Program-made: the position numbers and the translations under genes
Assembly (NCBI GenBank): GCA_964496475.1
Contig: CAZBZS010000003.1
Location: 1 to 64,000, forward strand
Direction of reading: 5' to 3'
Source of the DNA: JASLPR01 sp964496475
Lineage (GTDB): Bacteria; Chloroflexota; UBA11872; VXNJ01
Length of the DNA stretch: 64,000 nucleotides
In this document: piece by piece, positions 35,042 to 45,608 of the stretch
Layout: each line of letters begins with the position of its first letter
How positions within the stretch are numbered: position 1 is the first letter of the stretch
The notes under the pieces: model-generated
The model's database searches: none
What the model was told of the DNA's origin: nothing
What the model saw: only the letters and a program-made list of their open reading frames with translations

Positions 35042-36469
35042 TCAGATCCGCCTACCGGCGCGGGCGAACCATATCGCCGTTCCCACCAGCAGGGCCCCGA
35101 TACCGGCTATGACGGCAGCGACGACGGTGGTCGAAGACCCGTCGTCGGCGGGAGCCGGAAGTGGGGCGGGGATCGCCGGGAGGGGCTGATCGGCAACGGC
35201 CGCCGCCTCCGCGAGGGCGACCGGAGCGGCTTCAGTCGGGGTGGGATCGGGCGAAGATTCCGTTTGAGCCGCCACAACCGGGGCCGGCGCCTGAGTGGGG
35301 GAGGCGGTGGGGGTGGAATCGACCGGGCCCGCGGCCGGAGCGGGCTCGGGTTCCTTTTCAAGAGCCGGTTCTTCGCCACGGAGGGAAGCCAGCCAGTCCC
35401 GTTCGAGTTGGGTGAGGTCGATGCCGATGGCGATATTCACCGCTTCGTCGTCGGTCACACCCTGCCGGTAGGACCGCAGCAGGCGGCCGATGGAATCGGG
35501 TCCATAGGTGTCGATGACGTAAAGGAGCAGAGAGTTGCTCTCGGCGTAGGCCAAGATGGCCCCACTCGAAGCGGCCGGGAACGAGCCGGTGAGACCCCAC
35601 AGGGATAACAGAGCGTCCTGCTCGAGGGCTGCGTTAACGATGTCGGGATAATCAAAGCGGAGCTCACCCGCCGATTCGTTGATGGTGGCCAGACCTTCGT
35701 GAATCCAGGACGGCGGGGACGAGAAGGGATTGTCCGATACCTGGTCGATCACGATGTGGGTGAGCTCATGTGCTAGCAGAACTTCAAGATCTGGAGTGAA
35801 CGGCGTGGCGGCGAAGACGATGACGTTGAAAGGTCCGATCGCCTGGCCGCCGACCCACTGGCTGGTGCCGCCGCCCAGGGCTTTGCGCATGCGATCGCCA
35901 TCCTCGTAGATGACGATCCGGGTCCGGTGGTCGAGGCTGACCTGGAAGGTGTCCTCCAACCGGGCCAGCGCGGCCTGGCTATAGGCGAGGACCCGTTCGC
36001 CGAATTCCGGGCTGCCAGCATGCCAAACTATTTCGACGTTCTCGTCCGAGATGCGGTCCCACGGCAGATCGGGGTCTTCGTACACCAGGAGGGTCGGCGG
36101 GGAAGTGAGACGATCGCCTTCGGCGGTTATTACTCTCCAAGAATATTCGATCTCAGCGCCGGGAACCAGGGTGTCGCGGATGTCCCAAGAATAGCTGGCC
36201 TCGAGAGTGGGGCCTACGCTGAAGTCATCCGCATAGGCGAAGGTGCGCAGCGGGCCATCGGGCAGGCCGTAAAAAACGGTGGTCGATGTAGGCGCGGGAC
36301 CACTCCACGGCGCCTCCAGCGAGAACACAATCTCTTCGCCGAAGTCGATGCGAGCCGACTGGATGGCGCCGGTTAGTTCATCGCTCTCGGCCAGGACGGC
36401 CGGCGGCGCTAGCAGCGCCATGCCGAGGGCAAGTAAGACAAACAGGCGGCGGCACACGGAAAAGGACAT
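35042..36469 (-). CDS. Exported peptidase-MA-like metalloprotease with C-terminal membrane anchor
   Basis: A 475-residue protein with a signal peptide (FVLLALGMALLAPPAVLA), an N-terminal beta domain of about 110 residues, and a zinc-protease core: HELTH holds two zinc His residues and the catalytic Glu, and HEGLATINES about 25 residues on supplies the third ligand. This is the gluzincin arrangement of the peptidase-MA family. A Pro/Ala/Thr-rich linker (about 365-440) leads to a single C-terminal helix (VVAAVIAGIGALLVGTAIWF) and a basic tail, so the enzyme is anchored outside the cell. The substrate is unknown. prfB ends one base away on the same strand. Confidence 0.82.
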   Translation of the reverse strand: MSFSVCRRLFVLLALGMALLAPPAVLAESDELTGAIQSARIDFGEEIVFSLEAPWSGPAPTSTTVFYGLPDGPLRTFAYADDFSVGPTLEASYSWDIRDTLVPGAEIEYSWRVITAEGDRLTSPPTLLVYEDPDLPWDRISDENVEIVWHAGSPEFGERVLAYSQAALARLEDTFQVSLDHRTRIVIYEDGDRMRKALGGGTSQWVGGQAIGPFNVIVFAATPFTPDLEVLLAHELTHIVIDQVSDNPFSSPPSWIHEGLATINESAGELRFDYPDIVNAALEQDALLSLWGLTGSFPAASSGAILAYAESNSLLLYVIDTYGPDSIGRLLRSYRQGVTDDEAVNIAIGIDLTQLERDWLASLRGEEPALEKEPEPAPAAGPVDSTPTASPTQAPAPVVAAQTESSPDPTPTEAAPVALAEAAAVADQPLPAIPAPLPAPADDGSSTTVVAAVIAGIGALLVGTAIWFARAGRRI

Positions 36470-37580
36470 CTAGCCGGCCGGGGCGTCGGCGAGACCCGAC
36501 TGTAGATAGGCGTGGATGAAGCCGTCCAGGTCTCCGTCCAGGACGCCCTCCGTGTCGCTGGTCTCGTGGTTGGTGCGTAAATCCTTGACCTGCCGGTAGG
36601 GCTGCAAGACATAAGAGCGAATCTGGTTGCCGAAGTCGGCGCTTACGTGCTCGCCCTTGATCTTGGCGCGACGCGCATCCTGCTCGGCCCGCTGCACTTC
36701 AACCAGACGCGCGCGGAGGATCGTCCAGGCAACCTCGCGATTCTTGATCTGGGAACGCTGGCTGCGACACGTAGCGACGAGGCCGGTCGGAAGGTGAGTG
36801 ATGCGGACGGCCGAGTCCGTCTTGTTGACGTGCTGGCCACCGTGGCCGCCCGCGCGGAAGGTGTCGATGCGAACGTCGGACGGGTCGATCTCAATTTCAA
36901 CGTCATCTTCTATGACCGGTAGCACCTCGACCCTAGCGAACGAGGTATGACGACGGGCGCCGGCGTCAAACGGCGAGATGCGGACCAGCCGGTGAACCCC
37001 CGCCTCGGCCGCGGCATAGCCGTAAGCGTGTAGACCGGAAAGCCGTATGGTTACACTCTTGATACCGGCTTCCTCGCCGTGGGAAAGGTCGAGGATTGCA
37101 ACGTCGTAGCGGCGCTTTTCGGCCCAACGCTGATACATGCGTTGCAGCATCTCAGCCCAGTCCTGAGACTCGGTGCCGCCGGCGCCGGCCTGGATCGTGA
37201 GGAGGGCGTCGGCGGTGTCGTGCTCCCCGTTGAGCATGAGCTCAAATTGGCGATCCTCAAGCGCAGTTTCAAGAGCCTGGATGCCCGACTCCATCTCGGC
37301 CAGCAGCGAGCGGTCATCATCCGCGAGCGACGCAAGTTCAGCCAGGTCGACAGCGTCGGTCTCCAGCGCGCCCCAAGTTTCGAGTTCGGTGCGCAGGCGG
37401 TGGACCGATTTCATCACCTGCCCGGCGGCCTGCTGGTCGTTCCAGAATCCCTCGGCGGTCGTCTGCTTTTCGAGCGCTTCTACTTTTGTCTGCTTGCCGG
37501 TGTGGTCAAAGACGCCCCCGAATGTCCCGGATGCGGTTTACGAGTTGGTCGGAGCGGGTGCGGGCTTCGTTGCTGTCCAT
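36470..37580 (-). CDS. prfB: Peptide chain release factor 2, decoded by programmed +1 frameshift
   Basis: RF2 ends translation at UGA and UAA. Translation starts at ATG 37580, after AAAGGAAG, and reads 24 codons to an in-frame TGA (37508-37506). Slipping by +1 at CTT continues as Asp-His-Thr-Gly into the main frame, where FWND appears, as in RF2. The total is about 369 residues, a normal RF2 length. The tripeptide SPF that recognises UGA and the GGHGGQHVNKTDSAV catalytic loop are present. Reading only the downstream frame from 37417 would lose the N-terminal domain. Low RF2 lets ribosomes pause at TGA and shift, so the site makes an autoregulatory loop. Confidence 0.95.
37505..37520 (-). promoter_or_regulatory. 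prfB programmed +1 frameshift site
   Basis: On the minus strand CGGGGGCGTCTTTGAC contains a Shine-Dalgarno-like G run (37519-37515), a three-base spacer, the slippery CTT, the TGA stop and a following C. Apart from the spacer codon and the first base it matches the classical RF2 recoding signal. The poor TGA-C context favours pausing. Confidence 0.93.
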
Positions 37581-37625
37581 TAACTTCCTTTAGGCCGGTT
37601 CTGAGGCACAGGATATCGGAATCTT

Positions 37626-40169
<2,544 letters not shown>

Positions 40170-40236
40170 GTGTCCTCAAATGGTGCGTACCGGGATCAGG
40201 CTGCGTCGACGATCGGCCAGTCTGAGAATTCGAGTA

Positions 40237-40242
40237 ATTATA
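40237..40242 (-). promoter_or_regulatory. Minus-10 box upstream of secA
   Basis: A perfect TATAAT on the minus strand (40242-40237) with AT-rich flanks, in the 112-base gap between dnaB and secA. No recognisable minus-35 lies 16-18 bases upstream. It would give a leader of roughly 60 bases. Confidence 0.45.
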
Positions 40243-40281
40243 TGACGGAAATTGCCGCGGGTACGGCGAATCGGCCTGCGG

Positions 40282-41619
40282 TTAAACGGCGGTGGGTACG
40301 CCGCGATCCGGAAGGAAGATGCCCTGATTGCGAAGGAACACCAGCTCCAGCTCGCCCACCGCGCCGTTGCGGTGTTTGGCGATCTCGGCCTTCATGCGGA
40401 GCGGGCCGGAGTGCTGGATTTCGGAGGACTCCGGGTAGAGAAAGAGCACCACATCAGCGTCCTGCTCAATGGAGCCGCTTTCGCGCAGGTCGGATAGTCG
40501 GGGGCGCTGGTCGGGGCGGGAGTCGATGGCCCGGGATAGCTGAGCGCCGGCGATCACCGGGATTTCGAGCTCGCGGGCGATGGCCTTGAGGGAGCGGGTG
40601 ATCTCGCCAATCTCCTGCACCCGATTGTCGCGGTAGCCCGGTGAGTGCATCAGCTGGAGGTAGTCGATGACCACCAGCCCGACGTTGTGTTCGGCCTGCA
40701 GGCGGCGACACTTGGCGCGAAGCTGAACGACGTTGAGCGTCGGGGAGTCGTCAATGAATATGGGGCAATCGGAGAGTTCGCCGACCGCGGCGCTCACTTT
40801 CTGAAAGTCGGTGTCGGTGAGCTTGGCGTCACGGAGCTGGCTGGAGTCTATGCCGCCCTGCATGCTGATAAGGCGCTGGCATAGCTGATCGGGCGCCACT
40901 TCCAGGGTAAAAATGACTACCGGGACGCGATTCCTCAGCGCGGCGTGCCAGGCCACGTTGAGCATGAAGGTGGTCTTGCCCACGCCGGTGCGGGCGGCCA
41001 CGATTACCAGGTTGGAGCGCTGGAAGCCGCCAAGGAGCTCATCCAGGCGCGGAAAGCCGGTCGGAACCCCGCTGAGCATGTCCGGGCGCTCGTGGCGGAA
41101 GTGAAGCTGGTCTACGTACTCGGTTAGCATCTGACGCAGGGAGACGAACCGTCCCGATTCGAGCCGGCGGCTGACCCCGAAGATGATGCCTTCGGCGTCG
41201 TGCAACACTTCGTGCCAGTCCGACTCAGAGCCGTAGGCGAGGTTGGAGATTTCACCGGCCCCCACGATGAGCTGACGCAGGACCGAGGCCCGCTTGACGA
41301 TCTCTGCGTAGTGCTCCAGGTGAAAATGGCTGGGCACATCGTTGGCCAGGGAGCTGACAAAGGCCTCTCCACCCACGCTTTCGAGCACATCCTCCCGAGC
41401 CAACTCTTCGCAGACGGTGACGATATCCGCGGGCTCCTCCCGGGCATACAGCGTCCGAATGGCCGTGAATATCAACTTATGGGAACGGCGATAGAAATCT
41501 TCCGGGGTAAGGAGATCGGCCACCCGCATGAGGCCCTCGGGATCGATGAGCAGGCTGCCGAGAGCGGTGCGCTCAGCTTCCACGCTCTGGGGGGGAAGAC
41601 GGTCCTCAGTCAACGCCAC
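40282..41619 (-). CDS. dnaB: Replicative DNA helicase
   Basis: A 445-residue DnaB-type ring helicase. The N-terminal domain (PPQSVEAERTALGSLL) is followed by a linker and a RecA-like ATPase with Walker A ARTGVGKTT, Walker B LVVIDYLQLM, and QLSRAIDSRPDQRPRLSDLRES with EQDADVVLFLYP near the C-terminus. The Walker A loop is slightly unusual for DnaB (ARPGMGKT is common). It unwinds DNA ahead of the fork in the 5' to 3' direction. The start is GTG 41619, 15 bases after rplI, so it is probably co-transcribed, an order (rplI-dnaB) common in bacteria. Confidence 0.94.
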   Translation of the reverse strand: MALTEDRLPPQSVEAERTALGSLLIDPEGLMRVADLLTPEDFYRRSHKLIFTAIRTLYAREEPADIVTVCEELAREDVLESVGGEAFVSSLANDVPSHFHLEHYAEIVKRASVLRQLIVGAGEISNLAYGSESDWHEVLHDAEGIIFGVSRRLESGRFVSLRQMLTEYVDQLHFRHERPDMLSGVPTGFPRLDELLGGFQRSNLVIVAARTGVGKTTFMLNVAWHAALRNRVPVVIFTLEVAPDQLCQRLISMQGGIDSSQLRDAKLTDTDFQKVSAAVGELSDCPIFIDDSPTLNVVQLRAKCRRLQAEHNVGLVVIDYLQLMHSPGYRDNRVQEIGEITRSLKAIARELEIPVIAGAQLSRAIDSRPDQRPRLSDLRESGSIEQDADVVLFLYPESSEIQHSGPLRMKAEIAKHRNGAVGELELVFLRNQGIFLPDRGVPTAV

Positions 41620-41634
41620 ACACCATCGGGATAG

Positions 41635-42252
41635 CTAGAGTTCGGCGGTATCGGCGAGCTCTTCCTCGCGGTCGCTCTCGTCGCCGCCATCCTCTTCGCC
41701 AGTCTCAGCTTCGGCTTCGGCTTCGGCTTCCGCGGCCGCCTGCGCTTCGGCTTCAGCCTCGGCGGCGGCCTCGGCCTCTGCGGCCGCCTGCGCGGCGGCG
41801 TATTCCTCGGCGTCGACGATTTCGACCGATATGGAGGCTTCGAGCCCGCGCGTGATGCGAACCGGGAGCATGGTTATGCCAAGGGTACGGATGGGCTGGT
41901 CGATATCGATCGTGTGGCGATCCACCTCAAGCTCGAGTTGTTCCAGGATGGCGTCAGCGATCTGCTGATTCGTTATCTGCCCGTGGATGCGATTCTCGGC
42001 GCCAACAGCGGCGGGAATGACCACGGTTGCGCCCTGGAGACCACGCGCGATGACCTCAGCCTCGATCTGCTCCTGAATCTCGCGGTTGCGTTCCAGTTTG
42101 TGTTGAAACTCGACGGTGCGCATGATGCTGGGCGAGGCAAGGCTAGCGAGGCTCTGGGGGATGAGATAGTTGCGGGCGTATCCGTCGGCCACGTCGGCGA
42201 GATCACCGATGCGACCGACGTTCTTGACGTTGGCGAGCAGGACGACTTTCAT
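41635..42252 (-). CDS. rplI: 50S ribosomal protein L9 with acidic C-terminal extension
   Basis: A 205-residue L9. The N-terminal RNA-binding domain is intact (LLANVKNVGRIGDLADVADGY in parts, then ARNYLIPQSLA), followed by the connecting helix and the second domain with GRIHGQIT-like sequence (ENRIHGQITNQQIADAI). Family members usually end near residue 150. Here about 58 extra residues follow, nearly all Ala, Glu and Asp. The tail looks helical and strongly negative, and could project from the ribosome. ATG 42252 is the start, with a GAGAAG site directly before it. Confidence 0.93.
   Translation of the reverse strand: MKVVLLANVKNVGRIGDLADVADGYARNYLIPQSLASLASPSIMRTVEFQHKLERNREIQEQIEAEVIARGLQGATVVIPAAVGAENRIHGQITNQQIADAILEQLELEVDRHTIDIDQPIRTLGITMLPVRITRGLEASISVEIVDAEEYAAAQAAAEAEAAAEAEAEAQAAAEAEAEAEAETGEEDGGDESDREEELADTAEL
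41700..41790. repeat. Low-complexity repeat encoding the L9 Ala-Glu tail
   Basis: Short direct repeats of a GCTTCGGCTTCG-like unit (plus strand) code for the alternating Ala-Glu run at the end of L9. Such tracts change length easily and can be misassembled. Confidence 0.6.
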
Positions 42253-42316
42253 CTTCTCAATTCGTTAGAAGCCGCCGTCCCGGCGCCCGGCGGTAAGGGG
42301 GGATTAACCGCGAAGG

Positions 42317-43684
42317 CTAGAGCGACTGCTTGATGATGTTGGCTAGGAAGTCTTCGTTCTTTTTGGTCTTGCGGAGTTGATCCATCATCAACTCGATGGC
42401 GTCGTCTTCACCGACGGCGCCCAACATCCTCCGCAGCAACCAGTTGACGCGAGTCTGTTCTTCGTCCAGAAGCAACTCCACGCGCCGGGTCCCCGATTTT
42501 AGGACATCCACCGCCGGAAAGGTACCTCGCTCAGCCAGGCGCCGGCTGAGGATGAGCTCCCAGTTGCCGGTACCTTTGAACTCCTCGTAGATCACCTCAT
42601 CCTGGCGGCTGCCCGTTTCGATAAGGCACGACGCGAGCACCGTGAGGCTACCGCCGTCTTCGATGTTGCGGCCGGAGCCAAAGAATCGCTTGGGCGGAAC
42701 CAGGGCGCCCGGGTCGATACCGCCGGTGAGCGTCTTGCCGCTGGTAGGAACGGTCAGGTTGTAGGCCCGGGAAAGACGGGTGATGCTGTCCAGGAACACC
42801 ACCACATCAAGTCCGTCCTCGACCAGGCGGCGGGCACGTTCGATGGTGAGCTCGGCGACCCGGCAATGGCTTTCGGGGGACTCGTCAAAGGTGGAGCTGA
42901 TCACTTCGGCGTTGACGGCGCGCTGCCAGTCGGTCACCTCTTCAGGTCGTTCGCCGATCAGCGCGACGATGACATGCAGGTCATCGTAGTTGTTGAGCAT
43001 GGCAGTGGCGGCCCGCTTCATCAATTCCGTCTTGCCCGCCTTGGGGGGTGAGACGATCAGGCCGCGCTGGCCCCGACCGATGGGCGCCACAAGGTCGATC
43101 ACCCGGGTGGTCATCTCCTTCATGTCGTGTTCTAAAACCAGCTGATCCTGCGGGAAGATGGGAGTGAGCCGGCTGAATTGCGGGCGAGACGCCGCTTGAA
43201 TCGGATCGCGATCGTTCACCGCGACCACCCGCACCAGACCGCGATACTTCTCGCCGTCCTTCGGGCGGCGAATCTGACCCGTCACCTGGTCGCCGGTACG
43301 TAGGCCGAATTTGCGAATCTGCGTCTGGGATACGTAGATATCCAGGAGGCTGTGCTGCCAGTGCGAGTCGCGGCGCAGGAAGCCGTAACCCTCATCCACG
43401 TTTTCTAGAATGCCGACCTCAAGGGCGTTGGCCTGGCGGTCATCACTAGCTCGAATGAGACGGTTGATGAGTTCATCGCGAGGAATGTTTTCGTAATCTG
43501 CGATCGCCATCGTCTTGCCCATGATCTGCAGGTCTCGCAGATCGCGGCCATGCAGCTCCCGTGGCGTGAACGTGCCATTGAGAACTTCGTCGACGGGATC
43601 CTGCGTGGCGACGAAGGTCTGCTGATCTTGGTAAGGGCGCTGCTGATGCTGCCGGGGGCGGGAATGCCGCCTTCGATTACTCAA
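42317..43684 (-). CDS. rho: Transcription termination factor Rho
   Basis: A 455-residue RecA-like hexameric RNA helicase that ends transcription. A basic, Gln-rich N-terminus (HSRPRQHQQRPYQDQQ) precedes the Rho N domain, the OB-fold RNA-binding site (GYGFLRRDSHW, DIYVSQTQIRKFGLRTGD), the P loop SPPKAGKTELM and ALIGERPEEVTD. FFGSGRNIEDGGSLTV and the final LLRRMLGAVGEDDA region also fit. The start is TTG 43684, preceded by AGGAGA at about nine bases. A promoter near 44074-44103 implies a leader of roughly 380 bases, a plausible place for Rho autoregulation. Confidence 0.95.
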   Translation of the reverse strand: MSNRRRHSRPRQHQQRPYQDQQTFVATQDPVDEVLNGTFTPRELHGRDLRDLQIMGKTMAIADYENIPRDELINRLIRASDDRQANALEVGILENVDEGYGFLRRDSHWQHSLLDIYVSQTQIRKFGLRTGDQVTGQIRRPKDGEKYRGLVRVVAVNDRDPIQAASRPQFSRLTPIFPQDQLVLEHDMKEMTTRVIDLVAPIGRGQRGLIVSPPKAGKTELMKRAATAMLNNYDDLHVIVALIGERPEEVTDWQRAVNAEVISSTFDESPESHCRVAELTIERARRLVEDGLDVVVFLDSITRLSRAYNLTVPTSGKTLTGGIDPGALVPPKRFFGSGRNIEDGGSLTVLASCLIETGSRQDEVIYEEFKGTGNWELILSRRLAERGTFPAVDVLKSGTRRVELLLDEEQTRVNWLLRRMLGAVGEDDAIELMMDQLRKTKKNEDFLANIIKQSL

Positions 43685-44048
43685 GAATCAGATCTCCTGA
43701 TAGTGGGTACTGGGACTGTCCCAGACCTGAATGGAGCGGCGAGGTGGAATACGTAGACGAAACTGAGGCAGGCATGGGATCAGGTTCGATGGAATTTCCT
43801 ATCGTGGAGATATCGTCAGCCGGCATGCGCGTGATCGACTCCGGGATGCGCTTTCTTGAGGCCGTGATATTTCGGCGTCACCTTTAAGACCGGTGACGAT
43901 GGGCCCTTCGTGAACTGCCGTCCGCCATCGGCGAACGGTGCGGGCCAGAGGTCCAACCCCTGGGGAACGATTTCCACAGACTACTACGGCCAGGCCGTTC
44001 TGCTGCCGCCGACAAACCAGTTCGCTGCGGCACTTGAAATCGGAACAA

Positions 44049-44064
44049 CCACCCGACCGGGTGG
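44049..44064. repeat. Palindrome at the rho transcript start
   Basis: CCACCCG and CGGGTGG (plus strand) are perfect inverted arms separated by two bases. The site lies just inside the predicted 5' end of the rho message, so it could be an operator or a 5' RNA stem. Confidence 0.45.
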
Positions 44065-44073
44065 CGTGACCGA

Positions 44074-44103
44074 AAGGTAGCACGGGCATATTTGGACCGT
44101 CAA
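44074..44103 (-). promoter_or_regulatory. Predicted rho promoter (extended minus-10)
   Basis: Minus strand TTGACG (44103-44098), an 18-base spacer and TACCTT (44079-44074) with TGC directly before it, an extended minus-10. The predicted start near 44066 gives a long untranslated leader to the rho TTG. Confidence 0.55.
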
Positions 44104-44331
44104 GGACTTCCGCCGGCCGGGCACATACCCGTTCGGTAGCTTCTGCAGGTCGCCGGTGGGACAAACCGTCCGGGCGTCGGAGAAATACCCGCGTCTGCCC
44201 GATCCCCGGCTCCCTCGCCTTCAGACGGGCGAGAGGAGCCCGGAGCGTCAGGAGGATAATCCAGGCAGGACTGGCAGGCGCGGGAGCCAGCGATTAGCCT
44301 GAGCGCGATCCATGCCCGAGAACGGAGTCGC

Positions 44332-44943
44332 ATGACGATGGGGATAGGTATTCTGGGGGGTTCGTTTGATCCAATCCATCTGGGCCATCTGGCGATCGCC
44401 GCCGACGTGGCCGACGCGTTTGGGCTCGACCGGGTGCTTTTCGTGCCGGCGAATCGATCTCCGCTAAGGGGTCCGCCGGCCGTGCCGCCCGCGGATCGAC
44501 TGCGGATGTGCGAGCTGGCCACGGCGGACAATCCACGGTTCGAGGTTTCCGGCGTGGAGCTGAACCGGCCCCCGCCGTCGTACACCATGGACACCATCGC
44601 CGAGGTGCGGGAGCATTTCCCGGATCGGCAATTGACCATCATCGTGGGCGCGGACCTGGCCGAGGAATTGGAGGACTGGCGGGCGATCGAAGAGTTGCTG
44701 GCGACGGTGCGGATGATCGTCGTGGAAAGACCCGGGGCGGTTGAGCGGGACTTGGAGGCGCTGGCGGCGAGCCTGGGCGTGGCGGCGGATCAACTGCAAC
44801 GGCATCGCACGGCCGGCCTGGAAATATCGTCCACCGACATTCGCGCCCGGATCGCCGCCGGCAGGCCATATCGGTACTACCTTCACCCGGCCGTCTGGTC
44901 GCATATCGAGAAATTTGCACTGTACGCTAGCAACGCGAAATGA
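44332..44943 (+). CDS. nadD: Nicotinate-nucleotide adenylyltransferase
   Basis: A 203-residue enzyme that joins nicotinate mononucleotide and ATP to give deamido-NAD, a late step of NAD synthesis. The nucleotidyltransferase motif GGSFDPIHLGHL and the late ISSTDIRARI motif (ISSTxIR) are intact, and FVPANRSPLRG and PPSYTMDTI also match the family. The ATG start follows a GGAG site. It precedes rsfS by 71 bases on the same strand; nadD-rsfS pairing is common. Confidence 0.92.
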   Translation: MTMGIGILGGSFDPIHLGHLAIAADVADAFGLDRVLFVPANRSPLRGPPAVPPADRLRMCELATADNPRFEVSGVELNRPPPSYTMDTIAEVREHFPDRQLTIIVGADLAEELEDWRAIEELLATVRMIVVERPGAVERDLEALAASLGVAADQLQRHRTAGLEISSTDIRARIAAGRPYRYYLHPAVWSHIEKFALYASNAK

Positions 44944-45014
44944 CGGGAGTGGCACCGGGGCGGTGATAGACTGAAATCAAGTGTTGAGACCGTATCTAAT
45001 ACCGGGAGCGAGCG

Positions 45015-45365
45015 ATCAGCCGGGAAGCCAGCGAATTAGCTCACCAGATCGTCATTCGAGCAAGTGAACGGAACGCGGCGGACGTAAAGCTGCTGGACAT
45101 CCGCGAGCTGACGACGATCTCCGATTTCTTCATAATTTGTACGGCCACCAGCACGGTTCACGTGCGGGCGCTGGCAGACGAGGTGCTCGTGGGAATGAAA
45201 GAGGATGTCGCCCGCCGGGGCAAGGCCGAGGGCACGCCTTCGGATGGTTGGATGATCGTGGACTTCGGCGATGTGATGGTGCATATATTCTTGGAGGAGA
45301 AACGGAGCTACTATGCGTTGGAAGAGCTCTGGGCGGCTGCGCCGGCCCTGGTACACATGCCTTAG
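45015..45365 (+). CDS. rsfS: Ribosomal silencing factor RsfS (Iojap), apparent non-standard start
   Basis: The product binds L14 and blocks subunit joining when nutrients are scarce. The frame contains the whole family core: ERNAADVKLLDIRELTTISDFF in pieces, FIICTATSTVHVRALADEV, EGTPSDGWMIVDFGDVMVHIF and the final YYALEELW. It is open only from 45000 (a stop ends at 44999) and has no ATG, GTG or TTG before the GTG at 45162, which is too late. I propose ATC 45015, because GGGAG (45004-45008) lies six bases upstream and gives 116 residues, the normal length. An ATT at 45054 or an upstream assembly error are alternatives. Confidence 0.8.
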   Translation: MSREASELAHQIVIRASERNAADVKLLDIRELTTISDFFIICTATSTVHVRALADEVLVGMKEDVARRGKAEGTPSDGWMIVDFGDVMVHIFLEEKRSYYALEELWAAAPALVHMP

Positions 45366-45388
45366 GGCAACCTAGGAGAATACGACCC

Positions 45389-45565
45389 ATGAAGGCGAGA
45401 AAAGCGCTGATCGCGATTGGCCTGATATCGGGCGCCGCTTTCGGGGTGGGTTTCGGGGCCGGTGTGTTCATATCCCAACGATGGCGGTGGGTAACCGACT
45501 GGGCCCGCGGCAACTGGCCGGGTTCGGGCCAAGAAGACGTTAAGTACGGGGCGTTCCGGCAGTAG
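45389..45565 (+). CDS. Small single-span membrane protein
   Basis: A 58-residue frame with AGGAGA nine bases before its ATG. A basic start (MKARK) leads to one glycine-rich hydrophobic helix (ALIAIGLISGAAFGVGFGAGVF), then a short Trp/Arg-rich tail. The layout resembles small YtxH-like membrane proteins, but the match is only general. It lies 23 bases after rsfS and probably shares its message. No function is assigned. Confidence 0.6.
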   Translation: MKARKALIAIGLISGAAFGVGFGAGVFISQRWRWVTDWARGNWPGSGQEDVKYGAFRQ

Positions 45566-45608
45566 ACCGCTTATCCGGTTCGGGTGGGCAGGGCGGCGGC
45601 GATCCCGG

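Larger units (their letters stand above)
43685..44331. other. Divergent intergenic region between rho and nadD
   Basis: 647 bases without a supported gene. It contains the rho promoter (44074-44103), a palindrome at its probable RNA start, and a long rho leader. The longest frame (minus strand, 43799-44164) overlaps the promoter and shows no family. I looked for rpmE (L31), often next to rho, and did not find its Cys pattern. The nadD side ends with a GGAG ribosome site. Confidence 0.6.

Noticed and set aside
42272..42293. Hairpin between rho and rplI as a terminator
   Set aside because: A six-base GC stem without a T run; it could be chance in GC-rich DNA.
43799..44164. Minus-strand open frame in the rho leader, considered as rpmE or another Cys-rich protein
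   Set aside because: It overlaps the predicted rho promoter, and its Cys spacing fits neither L31 nor another family I recognise.
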